Assembly (NCBI GenBank): GCA_019352075.1
Contig: JABBOA010000005.1
Location: 1-37,391 of the forward strand
Direction of reading: 5' to 3'
DNA length: 37,391 nt
DNA from: Acidobacteriota bacterium
Lineage (GTDB): Bacteria > Actinomycetota > Acidimicrobiia > Acidimicrobiales > RAAP-2
A program made the position numbers and the translations under genes. The notes under the pieces are model-generated. The model did not search any database and was not told the DNA's origin. It worked only from the letters and a program-made list of their open reading frames with translations. Every line of letters starts with the position of its first letter. Positions within the stretch are counted from its first letter, which is position 1. Below are positions 18,944-29,690 of this stretch, piece by piece.

Positions 18944-20266
18944 ATGGAAGAGATGCTCAGGGGATTTCAACCCGGCGACCAGACCCAGACCGAGGACCAG
19001 CTCGAGTTCGAGTGGGCCAGCGACCCTCGCTGGGAAGGAGTCCGACGCGACTACGCCGCCCGCGAGGTCATCGCCCTGAGGGGCCCGGTGCGCGAGGAGC
19101 GCACCCTCGCGTTGCGCGGCGCGCAACGCCTGTGGCAGCTGATCCAGGACAGTCGCGCCGACGCCACCCAGTGGGTCGCCGCCCTGGGGGCACTCACCGG
19201 CAACCAGGCCGTCGCCCAGGTGAGGGCCGGACTCGAGGCGATCTACCTGTCGGGCTGGCAGGTGGCGGCGGACGCCAACCTGAGTGGACAGACCTACCCC
19301 GACCAGAGCCTCTACCCCGCCAACTCGGTGCCCGCGGTGGTGCGACGCATCAACAACGCGCTGCTGCGCGCGAGCCAGGTCGACTTCGTGGAGGGTCATA
19401 CCCAGACGGACTGGCTGGTGCCGATCGTCGCCGACGCGGAGGCGGGTTTCGGCGGCCCACTCAACGCCTTTGAGTTGATGCTGTCGATGATCGAGGCCGG
19501 CGCCGCGGGCGTGCACTGGGAGGATCAACTCGCCAGTGAGAAGAAGTGCGGCCACATGGGCGGCAAGGTGCTGGTCCCCACGGGCCAGCACCTCCGCACC
19601 CTGAACGCGGCGCGCCTCGCGGCCGACGTGGCGAACGTGCCGACGCTGGTCATCGCTCGTACTGACTCCCTGGCGGCGAACCTGCTGACCAGCGACGTCG
19701 ACGAACGCGATCGCCCCTTCTTGACCGGTGGGCGGACCTCGGAGGGGTTCTACGAGGTCACGAGCGGCTTCGACGCCGCCCTCGCACGGGGACTGGCCTA
19801 CGCACCCTACGCCGATCTCCTATGGGTCGAGACGGGAGAACCCGACCTCACGCTGGCCAAGAACTTCGCCGAGCGCTTCAAGTCGGAGTTTCCCGACAAG
19901 ATGCTGGCGTACAACTGCTCGCCGAGTTTCAACTGGAAGCGCCACCTCGACGACGCCCAGATCGCGAGCTTCCAGCGCGAGCTCGCCGCCATGGGCTACG
20001 CGTTCCAGTTCATCACCCTGGCGGGGTTCCACTCGCTCAACCACTCGATGTTCACTCTGGCCAAGGGCTACAAGGAGCGCGCCATGAGCGCCTACGTCGA
20101 ATTGCAGGAGGCCGAGTTCGCCGCCGAGACCAGCGGCTACACGGCCACCCGCCACCAACGAGAGGTCGGCACCGGCTACTTCGACCGGGTCTCGACCGCG
20201 CTCAATCCCACCAGCGCGACCCTCGCCCTGGTGGGCTCGACCGAAGAGGAGCAGTTCTCGCGATGA
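18944..20266 (+). CDS. aceA: isocitrate lyase
   Basis: 440 aa; catalytic [61 protein letters not shown] before ATG. Confidence 0.98.
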   Translation: MEEMLRGFQPGDQTQTEDQLEFEWASDPRWEGVRRDYAAREVIALRGPVREERTLALRGAQRLWQLIQDSRADATQWVAALGALTGNQAVAQVRAGLEAIYLSGWQVAADANLSGQTYPDQSLYPANSVPAVVRRINNALLRASQVDFVEGHTQTDWLVPIVADAEAGFGGPLNAFELMLSMIEAGAAGVHWEDQLASEKKCGHMGGKVLVPTGQHLRTLNAARLAADVANVPTLVIARTDSLAANLLTSDVDERDRPFLTGGRTSEGFYEVTSGFDAALARGLAYAPYADLLWVETGEPDLTLAKNFAERFKSEFPDKMLAYNCSPSFNWKRHLDDAQIASFQRELAAMGYAFQFITLAGFHSLNHSMFTLAKGYKERAMSAYVELQEAEFAAETSGYTATRHQREVGTGYFDRVSTALNPTSATLALVGSTEEEQFSR

Positions 20267-21876
20267 ACGCCGCACTCGACACCCTCGCCACCGTGCTCGT
20301 CACCGGCCCGATGCGCGAACGATACGACGAGATCCTCTCCGACGAGGCGCTCGAGTTCCTTCGCCAATTGCACTTGTGCTTCGAGGCCGACCGCCGCCAC
20401 GCACTCGCGGAGCGCGCGATGACGCGACACCGGATCAAGAACGGCGGACGCTTCGACTTCCTGGCCGAGACGCGCGCGGTGCGAGATGACCCGTCCTGGC
20501 GCGTGGCCGGAGCGGGCCCGGGACTCGAGGACCGGCGCGTGGAGATCACCGGACCCACGGACCCCAAGATGACCATCAACGCGATGAACTCGGGCGCCCG
20601 GGTGTGGCTGGCCGACCAGGAGGACGCCACCAGTCCCACCTGGGGCAACGTCATCGGGGGCCAGCTTTCCCTCCTCGACGCCATCCGCCGACGGATCGAC
20701 TTCGTCGCCCCCGACGGCCGTGAGTACACGCTGGGCGAACAGACGCCCACGATCGTCATGCGCCCGCGGGGCTGGCACCTGGTCGAGTCGCACCTGCGCC
20801 TGCAGGCCGGCGACGGAGAGTCCATCCCCATGTCGGGCTCCCTGGTGGACTTCGGACTGTATTTCTTTCACAACGCCACGGAGCTGATCACGCGCGGGCG
20901 CGGTCCGTACTTCTACCTGGCCAAGACCGAGAACCACCACGAGGCCCGGCTGTGGGACGAGGTCTTCACCTTCGCCGAGAACTACGTCGGCGTCCCCCAC
21001 GGGTCGATCCGCGCGACGGTGCTCATCGAGACGATCCCCGCGGCCTTCGAGATGGAGGAGATCCTCTTCGAACTGCGCGATCACTGCGCGGGGCTCAACG
21101 CCGGACGCTGGGACTACATCTTCTCCATCATCAAGAACTTCCGTGACCGGGGCGAGGAGTTCGTCCTGCCCGACCGCTCCCAGATCACCATGACGGTGCC
21201 CTTCATGCGCGCCTACACCACGCTGCTGGTCGAGACCTGCCACCGCCGAGGTGCCCACGCCATCGGCGGGATGAGCGCCTTCATCCCCAACCGACGCGAC
21301 CCCGAGGTGACCGCGAGGGCCATCGAACAGGTCCGCGCCGACAAGCGACGCGAATCCCACGATGGCTTCGACGGCACGTGGGTGGCGCACCCCGACCTCG
21401 TGCCGGTCGCCTTCGCCGAGTTCGACGAGGTCTTGGGGAAACGACCTAATCAGGTCGACCGGGTGACGAACGCCGTGCGACCCTCGGCCCACGCGCTGAC
21501 CGACCTGGCCATTGCGGACTCCTTCGTCTCAGCCGGCGGAGTGCGCACCAACGTGTCGGTGGGCGTGCGCTACATCGAGAGTTGGCTGCGCGGCGTGGGC
21601 GCCGCGGCGATCGACAACCTCATGGAGGACGCCGCCACCGCGGAGATCTCGCGCTCGCAGATTTGGCAGTGGGTCCACGCGCGCACCACGACCACGGAGG
21701 GCGACACGATCACCGCGGACTTCGTGTCATCGATGATCGCCGACGTCATGGGCGAGATGGAGCGCTTCGCGGGCGACCGCTTCGACGACGCCGTGGCGCT
21801 CTTCGAAGAGGTCGCCCTGGGCGAGGAGTTCGCGTCGTTCCTCACCGTCCTCGGCTACGAGCGCTACCTGCAGTAG
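20263..21876 (+). CDS. aceB: malate synthase (AceB type)
   Basis: [33 protein letters not shown]...[34 protein letters not shown]...[23 protein letters not shown] overlaps the aceA TGA (ATGA). The ORF track start at 19822 is a read-through over aceA. Confidence 0.97.
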   Translation: MNAALDTLATVLVTGPMRERYDEILSDEALEFLRQLHLCFEADRRHALAERAMTRHRIKNGGRFDFLAETRAVRDDPSWRVAGAGPGLEDRRVEITGPTDPKMTINAMNSGARVWLADQEDATSPTWGNVIGGQLSLLDAIRRRIDFVAPDGREYTLGEQTPTIVMRPRGWHLVESHLRLQAGDGESIPMSGSLVDFGLYFFHNATELITRGRGPYFYLAKTENHHEARLWDEVFTFAENYVGVPHGSIRATVLIETIPAAFEMEEILFELRDHCAGLNAGRWDYIFSIIKNFRDRGEEFVLPDRSQITMTVPFMRAYTTLLVETCHRRGAHAIGGMSAFIPNRRDPEVTARAIEQVRADKRRESHDGFDGTWVAHPDLVPVAFAEFDEVLGKRPNQVDRVTNAVRPSAHALTDLAIADSFVSAGGVRTNVSVGVRYIESWLRGVGAAAIDNLMEDAATAEISRSQIWQWVHARTTTTEGDTITADFVSSMIADVMGEMERFAGDRFDDAVALFEEVALGEEFASFLTVLGYERYLQ

Positions 21877-21878
21877 CG

Positions 21879-21921
21879 GACTCGCTGCGACGCGGACCCC
21901 TCGGCCCCACCGCAGCGAGTC
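21879..21921 (+). terminator. hairpin after aceB (11-bp perfect stem, no U-tract)
   Basis: GACTCGCTGCG...CGCAGCGAGTC, directly after the aceB stop codon. Confidence 0.45.
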
Positions 21922-22009
21922 ATCGGAGCAACGCGTCGCCGAGTTGTCGAATGAACAACGTCCCTCTGACGGGTCACGTCGACCACTCGAGAACACGCTC
22001 GTCGACGGC

Positions 22010-22957
22010 TCAGCGACGAGCACCGTGCACGAGCGACGCCACCTCGGCCATCGGAGCTTCGATGGGATCGAGCGTCGCCGCAGACGCGAGAGCCGAGTCA
22101 GCGCCGAGGGGGCGTCGGGTCGCGCTCAACGCCGCGAGGGCGAGCAGGACGATCAAGGGCCCACTGTTCGGGTCGGTCGACTGTCCCGACGTGAGGTCAC
22201 CGAGACCCTCGAAGAGGAGCCAACTCGTCAGCGCGACGACCGTGCCGATTCCCAGTGAGAGCCGCCGGGTCCACCCCGGCACGAGGGCCCACAGGGCCAC
22301 GAGCACCTCGAGGGCGACCACCACGGCGGCCGACCACCCGGGGAACCGCAGTGCGGCCAGATGCCGGTCGATCGCGGAGATCCACTGCGGGGCGCCCGAT
22401 GCCGAGGACCGCAGCGTCATGGTGAAGGACATCGCCGAGTTGTTGCCGTTGACGAGTTGCAAGGCGGCTCCGGCCAGCCACAGCGCGCACCACGCCGGGA
22501 GCGACCAGGCCGGCGGCGGCGCATCACCTGCGTGGACATCGCTCGGCCACGCGAGGAGGGCGATCACGACGTAGAGGAGGGCGGCGCCCGGTGCGCCGCT
22601 CAGCAACGTGGCACCGCTGAAGATACCGCCGAAGCCCTCGCCGAGGGCCCAGACCATCGTGGCCCAGACCATCGACGCCGCGAGCGCGGCGCGTGAGTAG
22701 CGCCGCACCAGCAGGCCCAGGCCGAGCAGGATCTGCGTGAGCGCGACGCCGGTGTTGGCGAGCGCCGGGTGCGACGACACCAGGTCGAGCGCCAGGTGCA
22801 GGGGCGCCGCCACCGCACTGGTCAGGCCGTGGCTGGCCGGGGCGAGAGTCATCGCGGCGAAACGTGAGGTGAACATCGAGGGCTGACACTGCAGGACCCC
22901 GTCGAGGAGCCACAGGACAGCCAGGCTGAGTTGCAGATGACGGCGCGTCATGGACAC
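22010..22957 (-). CDS. multi-pass membrane protein, conserved hypothetical
   Basis: MSMTRRHLQLSLAVLWLLDGVLQCQPSMFTSRFAAMTLAPASHG...; multiple hydrophobic segments; GGAG upstream. Confidence 0.8.
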   Translation of the reverse strand: MSMTRRHLQLSLAVLWLLDGVLQCQPSMFTSRFAAMTLAPASHGLTSAVAAPLHLALDLVSSHPALANTGVALTQILLGLGLLVRRYSRAALAASMVWATMVWALGEGFGGIFSGATLLSGAPGAALLYVVIALLAWPSDVHAGDAPPPAWSLPAWCALWLAGAALQLVNGNNSAMSFTMTLRSSASGAPQWISAIDRHLAALRFPGWSAAVVVALEVLVALWALVPGWTRRLSLGIGTVVALTSWLLFEGLGDLTSGQSTDPNSGPLIVLLALAALSATRRPLGADSALASAATLDPIEAPMAEVASLVHGARR

Positions 22958-22980
22958 GAGACTCCTTCACGATCTCAGGG

Positions 22981-23027
22981 TGGGTCCTCGCCACCCGTCG
23001 CCTCTGGCGACGGGTGGCGAGGACCCA
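22981..23027 (-). terminator. 22-bp perfect inverted repeat, 3-nt loop; terminator-like hairpin between 23043 (-) and 22957 (-) genes
   Basis: TGGGTCCTCGCCACCCGTCGCC TCT GGCGACGGGTGGCGAGGACCCA. Confidence 0.6.
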
Positions 23028-23042
23028 GGGACGGACCCGGGA

Positions 23043-23723
23043 CTAGTTGACCGCGAAGTACAGGAACAGGTTGGTGGGGATGATCGGCGTGGTCAGCTTC
23101 TTGTTGACCTGCTGGTTCAAGAAGGCGAAGGACCGGTGCGCGTTGATCGCGTCCCATTCGCTCTTGCTCGTCACACCGATGACCTTCACGTCCCACCACT
23201 CGGGCTTGCCGCCATTGGCGGTGGTGATGAAGTGCTCGTGACCGGGTGTCGCGAAGTTCTTCAACGCCCCCGTGAGCTGGGCCGCGGTGAGTTGGGGGTA
23301 GAGGCCCTTCAGGGCGGGCTCGAGGCGGCTCAGGTCGATGGTCCCGGGGTGGTCGACGCAGGCGATCGCACTCGGGCATTCCATCGACATCGTGGGCACG
23401 GTGAAGCCCAGGGGCACGGTGATGTAGAGCGGGTCGTAGTTCATCGACGGCGCCACCTTGAAGTTCGCTCCGGCCTCACAGCCCGACGTCGCGGCCGACG
23501 GCACGCGACGGTCACAGAAGAATCCCTTGGAATAGGTGAAGCTCGTGGTGTGGCCGCTGAAATACGCCTGGGTCATTCCGAACTCGTTCACTCCCACGCC
23601 GTCGTGGACCGCGTTGCTCGGCGTCGGGGCCGACGCTCCGGCCGCCACCATCCCGACGCCGCCCGCGGCGACGACGGCGAGGGAAGCGACGAGCATCCTC
23701 ACTCGATTGGTCGAAATCTTCAT
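23043..23723 (-). CDS. secreted hypothetical protein
   Basis: Signal peptide MKISTNRVRMLVASLAVVAAGGVGMVAAGASA; RBS GAGGAG; intact 226 aa ORF, no confident family. Confidence 0.8.
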   Translation of the reverse strand: MKISTNRVRMLVASLAVVAAGGVGMVAAGASAPTPSNAVHDGVGVNEFGMTQAYFSGHTTSFTYSKGFFCDRRVPSAATSGCEAGANFKVAPSMNYDPLYITVPLGFTVPTMSMECPSAIACVDHPGTIDLSRLEPALKGLYPQLTAAQLTGALKNFATPGHEHFITTANGGKPEWWDVKVIGVTSKSEWDAINAHRSFAFLNQQVNKKLTTPIIPTNLFLYFAVN

Positions 23724-23976
23724 TGCATTCTCCTCTTCTCACCCGATCACGTTGATCGGGTCACGTCTCTATTCGTCGCGGTGCACCATCGCGGATGTCG
23801 AAGATTCGAAAATCTCATGAATCGAGGATCACCTCGTCACGGAGCGCACCACGCACGTACTCCTCGGGTTCGCCACGGTCCGCGAGACCATCGCGGTGAG
23901 TCGGCGCGACGAATGGCCACGAGTATTCACGGGAAGGGGTCGACGGGCGAGTGCGACTTCTCGATACGCTCGAAGC

Positions 23977-25005
23977 ATGGACACCTACCCCCCCTCCCCC
24001 GACCGCTACGACTCCATGACGTATCGTCGCTGTGGCCGCAGCGGCATCCGCCTCCCGGCCATCTCGCTCGGACTGTGGCACAACTTCGGTGACGACCGGC
24101 CACTCGACACCCAGCGCGCGATCCTGCGGCGCGCCTTCGACCGCGGCGTCACGCACTTCGACCTGGCGAACAACTACGGTCCGCCCTACGGCAGCGCCGA
24201 GACCAACTTCGGGCGGATCCTGCGCGAGGACTTCTCCTCGCTACGCGACGAGCTGATCATCTCGACCAAGGCCGGCTGGGACATGTGGCCCGGCCCCTAC
24301 GGGGACCTGGGTTCGCGCAAGTACCTGCTCGCCAGTCTCGACCAGAGCCTGAGGCGCCTGGGGGTCGACTACGTGGACGTCTTCTACCACCACCACTTCG
24401 ACCCGAGCACCCCCCTCGAGGAGACCCTCGGCGCGCTCGACAGCGCGGTGCGCCAGGGCAAGGCCCTCTACGTCGGCATCTCCTCGTACTCCGACGAACG
24501 CACCGCGGAGGCGATCAGCATTCTGCGCGCCCTGGGCACGCCGTTGTTGATCCACCAGCCTTCGTACTCGATGCTCAATCGCTGGATCGAGAGTCGGCTC
24601 CTCGACGTGCTGGCCGACGCCGGCGTCGGGTGCATCGCCTTCTCGCCGCTCGCCCAGGGCCTACTCACCAGCCGGTACTTAGAGGGGGTCCCGGCCGGCT
24701 CACGGGCGTCGCAGCGCACGTCGCTGACCGAGGACATGTTGAACGAGTCGAACCTCGACCACGTCCGTCGCCTCAACGACGTCGCGTGGGGTCGCGGTCA
24801 GACCCTGTCGCAGATGGCTCTCGCCTGGGCCTTGCGCGACGAACGAGTGACGTCGGTGCTCATCGGTGCGAGCAGCGTCGCGCAGCTCGACGAGAACCTG
24901 GACGCGCTGCGCCACTCGTCGTTCTCCCCCGAGGAACTGGACCGGATCGACCAGGACGCCGTCGAAGGCGGCATCGACCTGTGGCGAGGTCCCTCGACGA
25001 GTTGA
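23977..25005 (+). CDS. aldo/keto reductase (YghZ/GPR-like)
   Basis: MTYRRCGRSGIRLPAISLGLWHNFGDDRPLDTQRAILRRAFDRGVTHFDLANNYGPPYGSAETNFGRIL...STKAGWDMWPGPYGDLGSRKYLLASLDQSLRRLGVDYVDVFYHHHFDP. Confidence 0.96.
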   Translation: MDTYPPSPDRYDSMTYRRCGRSGIRLPAISLGLWHNFGDDRPLDTQRAILRRAFDRGVTHFDLANNYGPPYGSAETNFGRILREDFSSLRDELIISTKAGWDMWPGPYGDLGSRKYLLASLDQSLRRLGVDYVDVFYHHHFDPSTPLEETLGALDSAVRQGKALYVGISSYSDERTAEAISILRALGTPLLIHQPSYSMLNRWIESRLLDVLADAGVGCIAFSPLAQGLLTSRYLEGVPAGSRASQRTSLTEDMLNESNLDHVRRLNDVAWGRGQTLSQMALAWALRDERVTSVLIGASSVAQLDENLDALRHSSFSPEELDRIDQDAVEGGIDLWRGPSTS

Positions 25006-25160
25006 GGTGGTGAGGGCCCGACGGCCCGATGAACCAGGTTGGCGTGGCACCTCCTCGCGCCGCGCGAGACTCCGTTCGCCGTGCACCGCGCGCACGCCCC
25101 GGCGGCCGCGTCACGAGGTGGTGCGGCCCACGCCGCCGCGACGGCGTCGCGATCGGAGCC

Positions 25161-27563
25161 TCACACCCGCGGATCGTGCCCGCGCGGGTCAATGTCGCGG
25201 TTCGATGATCGCCGGGCCGCGCGCCACACCACGACGACCAGCGCCGCGCCCGCGGCGCCGATCGCGAGGGTGGCCGTGAGGATCCCCGCGGGCAGTTGCA
25301 ACGCGTAGAAGGAGCGTACGGCGTGGACCGGGAACAGCGACACGAAGCCCAGCACCACCGCGGCGACCAACAGCGTGCGTCGCCACGTCATCGGCAGCGC
25401 GACGATCACCAGGACGGTCACGCTCAGCATCAGCGCGACGATCGTGGCGCCCGTGCGCTGCTCGAGCAGGGAGAGATGCCGGGAGCGAGCCAACGCGTCG
25501 GCGGCGAAGACCGTGATGGCGACCACGAGACCGATGGGGACCGTGAAGCGTAGGACCCGCCCGACGAACCCCGGCGTGTAGCGCCGACGGTTGGGGGCGA
25601 GCGCGAGGAAGAACGTGGGGATGCCGATGGTCAAGGTGTCGATGATGGTGAGGTGTCGCGGCAGGAAGGGGTAGGGCCACAGGAGGACGCTGACCGTCGC
25701 GGCGAGGATCGTCGCCCACACCGTCTTGACGACGAAGATGTTCGCCACTCGCTCGATGTTCGCGGTCACTCGACGACCTTCGGCCACCACGTCGGGCATC
25801 GTCGCGAAGCGTCCGTCGAGCAGCACGATCTGCGCCACCGCCCGGGTCGCTGGGGCCCCCGAGCCCACCGCGATCCCGATATCGGCCAGCTTGAGGGCCA
25901 GGGCGTCGTTGACCCCGTCGCCGGTCATGGCCACGGTGTGGCCTCGGGCCTGCAGCGCGGTGACCATGGCCTGCTTCTGGCGGGGCGTCACGCGGCCGAA
26001 CACCGAGCGTGCCTCGAGGATCTCCCCTAAGGCGTCGACGTCATCGGGGAGGTCGCGAGCGTCGACCGGTGCGTCCGCCGCGCCCACCCCCACGCGGGCC
26101 GCGATGGCCGCCACGGTGAGCGGGTTGTCGCCCGAGATCACCTTGGTGACGACGCCCTGTTCGGCGAAGAACCGGACTGTCGACGCCGCGTCCTCTCGGA
26201 CCTGCTCCATGAGGGTCACGAGGGCGACGGCCCGCAGATCCGCGGGCAGTTCGTCACCACGGAGAGTCGCCTCACCGTGGGCCAGCGCGAGGACCCGTCG
26301 ACCGGTGGCCGCCAACTCCTGGGCCCGGGCGAGCGTCGACGCGTCGACGTCGCCGAGCACCATCTCCGGCGCGCCGACCACCCACGTGCCGTGATCCGAG
26401 AAACTCGCGGCGCTCCACTTGCGCGCCGACGAGAAGGGGACCGCGGCGTCGCGGACCCAGTCGGCGGGTGGGGCGAAAGTCCGTCCGATCGCGCTCAACG
26501 TGGCGTTGGCGTTCTCGTCATCGGCCAGGGCCCCCAGGGCGGCGTCGACGGGTAGTCCCACGCCGACGGGTTCGACGCCGTCCACGACGATCGTCCCGTC
26601 AGTGAGCGTTCCGGTCTTGTCGAAGCACACGACGTCGACGCGCGCGAGGACCTCGATGGCGGTGAGTTCCTGGACCAGCACGCGGCGGCGCGCCAGCGAC
26701 ACCGCCGCCACCGCGAAGGCGACGCTGGTCAGGAGCACGAGTCCCTGGGGCACCATGCCGACCAGACCGGCGACCGTGCCACTGACGGCGTCGCCGAGGC
26801 TCTTGCCCGCGTGGTACTGACTGTAGAGCAGGGCCAGCGCGATCGGTCCGATCGCCCAGGTCACGTAGCGCAGGATCCGGTTGGTCCCCTCGATCAACTC
26901 CGAGTGCACCAGCGTGAATCGACGCGCCTCGATGGTCAGGCGACGGGCGTAGGCGTCGGCCCCCACCCCGGTCGCCTGAAAACGACCCGCGCCGGCGACG
27001 ACGAAACTGCCCGAGAGCACCTCGTCGCCTTCGCGCTTGTCGACCGGCTCGGCCTCGCCCGTCAACAAGGATTCGTCGACCTGGAGCCCCGACGTCGACC
27101 GGACGAGGCCGTCGGCCACGACCTGGTCGCCCGTGCGCAGGGCGACCAGGTCGTCGAGCACCACTGCCTCGATCGCGACGTCCCCTTCGACCCCGTCACG
27201 CACGACGCGCGCGAAGGGCGCGTTGAGGACGGCGAGGCGGTCCAGGGTGCGCTTGGCCCGCCATTCCTGGATGATCCCGATGAGGGCGTTGGCGACCAGG
27301 ACGACCCCGAAGAGAGCGTCGCGCAACTGGCCCACCGCGACGATCGCGGCGAACAGGATACCCAGCAGGAGATTGAAACGGGTGAACACGTTGGTCCGGA
27401 TGATCTCGCCCAGCGTTCGCGAGGTGCGTTCGCCCCCCACGTTGACCTGGCCGGCGGCGATGCGCGCGGCGACTTCGGCGCCGGTCAGTCCGGTGGTCCT
27501 CGTGCCGTTGGACGTGCCCGGCGCGTCGCGCGGCGTCAGGTGGGCGTGGGACTCGGCCATCAC
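25161..27563 (-). CDS. cation-translocating P-type ATPase (CtpE-like)
   Basis: DKTGTLTDG phosphorylation motif, LLTGEAEPVDK (TGEx), MTGDGVNDALALKLADIGIAVGSGAPATRAVAQIVLLD. Confidence 0.96.
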   Translation of the reverse strand: MMAESHAHLTPRDAPGTSNGTRTTGLTGAEVAARIAAGQVNVGGERTSRTLGEIIRTNVFTRFNLLLGILFAAIVAVGQLRDALFGVVLVANALIGIIQEWRAKRTLDRLAVLNAPFARVVRDGVEGDVAIEAVVLDDLVALRTGDQVVADGLVRSTSGLQVDESLLTGEAEPVDKREGDEVLSGSFVVAGAGRFQATGVGADAYARRLTIEARRFTLVHSELIEGTNRILRYVTWAIGPIALALLYSQYHAGKSLGDAVSGTVAGLVGMVPQGLVLLTSVAFAVAAVSLARRRVLVQELTAIEVLARVDVVCFDKTGTLTDGTIVVDGVEPVGVGLPVDAALGALADDENANATLSAIGRTFAPPADWVRDAAVPFSSARKWSAASFSDHGTWVVGAPEMVLGDVDASTLARAQELAATGRRVLALAHGEATLRGDELPADLRAVALVTLMEQVREDAASTVRFFAEQGVVTKVISGDNPLTVAAIAARVGVGAADAPVDARDLPDDVDALGEILEARSVFGRVTPRQKQAMVTALQARGHTVAMTGDGVNDALALKLADIGIAVGSGAPATRAVAQIVLLDGRFATMPDVVAEGRRVTANIERVANIFVVKTVWATILAATVSVLLWPYPFLPRHLTIIDTLTIGIPTFFLALAPNRRRYTPGFVGRVLRFTVPIGLVVAITVFAADALARSRHLSLLEQRTGATIVALMLSVTVLVIVALPMTWRRTLLVAAVVLGFVSLFPVHAVRSFYALQLPAGILTATLAIGAAGAALVVVVWRAARRSSNRDIDPRGHDPRV

Positions 27564-28281
27564 GTGATTCTTCGCGGGCGCTCGGCGCTCGCGCGCCCGA
27601 GGGATCCGCGAACCTCCTTCGCGACGCAGGTCATGTCACCGCCTCTCCGGCTCACGACAAGGAATACCACCTCGCCCACGGCCCCGTGACCGTGAATGTA
27701 CCAGTACTCGCCGTTGAACGCCTCGTCGTCACTACGGTCGAGTGACACTTCTTGGCGACGAACGTTGCGCCCGTCGAGGGCGAGCGCCTCGCCGCGTTCA
27801 CCACCCCCCGGGAACCAAGGGCCAAGAATCTGTGCTCAACCCTCACCAGATGCGAGAGGGCGCTACCGCACCGCCAACGCCCGGGAGGTGAAGCACGACC
27901 GGGCTAGGGGCGGATGGACCACCGCGTGGATCCTCGGGGCGACTCCTCGTTGGACCTGACTCGCCGCCCGTGCGGCGCTTCATCGGCACGGACTGGCTCG
28001 CGTCGGGACCACGGTCTCCGCGACGGCGATGCCTGTGCGCCCATCGGTGGTCCCCACCGTGGAGGCCCGAGCTCGGTGATGGAGACGTCGTTCACTCGTG
28101 AGCACCTTTGAACCCCGGCAACGACCAGCGCACGCTCACCTCCTCGCACCCAGAGCACCGCGGTCGCGGCTCGTCCGACCGCGCCTCTCGTTGCCGGTCG
28201 CCCAGACCCGCCCTAGGGGGCCACCGCGGCGAGTCGACTAACACGATGATGAAAAGAATTCAAGAATCAACCTCGGCCATA

Positions 28282-28297
28282 CCTACATTCCTACATT
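28282..28297. promoter_or_regulatory. tandem CCTACATT direct repeat upstream of binding-protein gene
   Basis: CCTACATTCCTACATT(A); shares TACCTACATT with 30556-30565 and TACATTCCTAC with 35066-35076. Confidence 0.5.
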
Positions 28298-28443
28298 ATC
28301 GTTCCATTTTGTCATCCAACGTTCACGAGTTACTCGGGTAACTTGGGACGATTGGCACGGCCACGCGGTATCAACGAATCAAGAGAATCACACAATGTTC
28401 GACAAACGTCGGACTTTAAAGATCCAGGGGGGAACAAACGCAT

Positions 28444-29517
28444 ATGGAGAGAGACACTTCACGTCACGGGGGCAACAAGGGGTGGGCCCACTGGTCACGT
28501 CGCCGGCTCATGGTCACGACGGCCAGCGCCTTCGTCGTCTTGGCGGCGAGCGGGATGTCGGCGGCGGGCGCATCGTCACGTAGCCACCTGACGTCACACG
28601 CGACCAAATTGACCAAGGTGACGGTCACGCTCGCCCTCGATCCGCCCAAAATGATCTTCATGGGATTCTGGGTCGCCCAGCAGGAGGGCTTCTTCGCCCG
28701 CAATGGCCTCGACGTGACGCTCATGCCCGAACAGGGTGGCGTGCAGGCGGCGCGGGCGGTGGCGGCGGGAGACGCGTACTTCGAAGCGGGTGGCACCGAC
28801 GCCATCGCCGCGGCCTACGCCCAAGCCCACAACCTGGAGGCGATCTGGTCCTACGGTGGTGACGACCTCTCCCTCGTGGCTGACAAGAGCATTGCCTCGG
28901 TCGCCGCGCTCAAGGGCAAGACCATGGGCGCGGGGGACGCCACGGGCCCGGCGTTCGAACTCAGCGAGATCGCCCTTCGCAATGCGCACGTCAACACGAA
29001 GGACGTGAAGATTGCGGTGCTCAATGGTCGCCCGGCTCTCGTCGGAGCGATGGCCGCTGGCGCGATTCAGGCGTCGGTCTTTCACGTGGACGATGGCTAC
29101 ACCTTGTTGAGCAAGGACCACAACGTGCACATCATCGCGTCGATGGCCAAGGTCGCGCCGCAGTACTGGTACGGTGCGGTGGGCATCCCCGTCTCCTACG
29201 GCCAGAAGCACCGGAGTACGGTGGTGGCGTTCCTCACGTCGATGATCGAAGCCCAGCGTTGGATGTACACGCACCGGACCCAGACCATCGATCTGTCCGT
29301 CAAGTACACCGGCGAGACCCCCGCAGTGGTCGCCAAGTCCTACGACTACTTGACCGCTAACAAGTTGTGGACCACCGGCGTGGGCATGACGGACAGCCAA
29401 GTCTCCTACACACTCAACCAGTACAAAGACAACGGAATTATCCCCACGGTTCCGAAAGCGACGGACATCTTCAACCAGACCTTCGTGAAGGCGGCGTTGG
29501 CGAAAGTTGGTGGCTAG
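28444..29517 (+). CDS. ABC transporter substrate-binding protein (NMT1/THI5, SsuA/TauA-like)
   Basis: Signal peptide with SRRRLMVTTASAFVVLAASG; KVTVTLALDPPKMIFMGFWVAQQEGFFARNGLDVTLMPEQGGVQAARAVAAGDAYFEAGGTDAIAAAYAQ pattern. Confidence 0.9.
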   Translation: MERDTSRHGGNKGWAHWSRRRLMVTTASAFVVLAASGMSAAGASSRSHLTSHATKLTKVTVTLALDPPKMIFMGFWVAQQEGFFARNGLDVTLMPEQGGVQAARAVAAGDAYFEAGGTDAIAAAYAQAHNLEAIWSYGGDDLSLVADKSIASVAALKGKTMGAGDATGPAFELSEIALRNAHVNTKDVKIAVLNGRPALVGAMAAGAIQASVFHVDDGYTLLSKDHNVHIIASMAKVAPQYWYGAVGIPVSYGQKHRSTVVAFLTSMIEAQRWMYTHRTQTIDLSVKYTGETPAVVAKSYDYLTANKLWTTGVGMTDSQVSYTLNQYKDNGIIPTVPKATDIFNQTFVKAALAKVGG

Positions 29518-29546
29518 GAGGGCTCCGAGTCACCACTGGCTCAGAG

Positions 29547-29594
29547 AAGCCCAATGGCTCGCGCGAGACGATCGCGCGAGCCATTGGGCTTTTA
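29547..29594 (+). terminator. Rho-independent terminator
   Basis: 20-bp perfect stem AAGCCCAATGGCTCGCGCGA-GACGA-TCGCGCGAGCCATTGGGCTT followed by TT, 30 nt after the binding-protein stop. Confidence 0.9.
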
Positions 29595-29690
29595 GCTTTA
29601 GCGCGAATCGAGTTCACCGCCGGCGTGGGGGCCCTCCCTGCGTCGATGGCGACCGGGCCAGGCTCCGTGGGGGCCGGGCGATCCGCCTCG

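Noticed and set aside
19822-20262. N-terminal extension of the malate synthase ORF in the track
   Set aside because: Overlaps isocitrate lyase; family start MNAALD... at 20263 with ATGA overlap is far more plausible.
20176-21492. 438-aa minus-strand ORF over aceB
   Set aside because: Shadow ORF antisense to a conserved enzyme.
22950-24092. 380-aa plus-strand ORF
   Set aside because: Antisense to the secreted protein gene and to promoter sequence; Arg/His-rich with no domain.
27560-27748. 62-aa minus-strand ORF upstream of the P-type ATPase
   Set aside because: FNGEYWYIHGHGAVGEVVFLVV looks protein-like but is too short and lacks a recognisable family or RBS.
28100-28140. SAM-I or TPP riboswitch
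   Set aside because: Only short fragments of either consensus are visible; required partner segments (e.g. CTGAGA for TPP, AGAGGGA/GGUGC elements for SAM-I) were not found. Kept only as a generic structured-RNA candidate.
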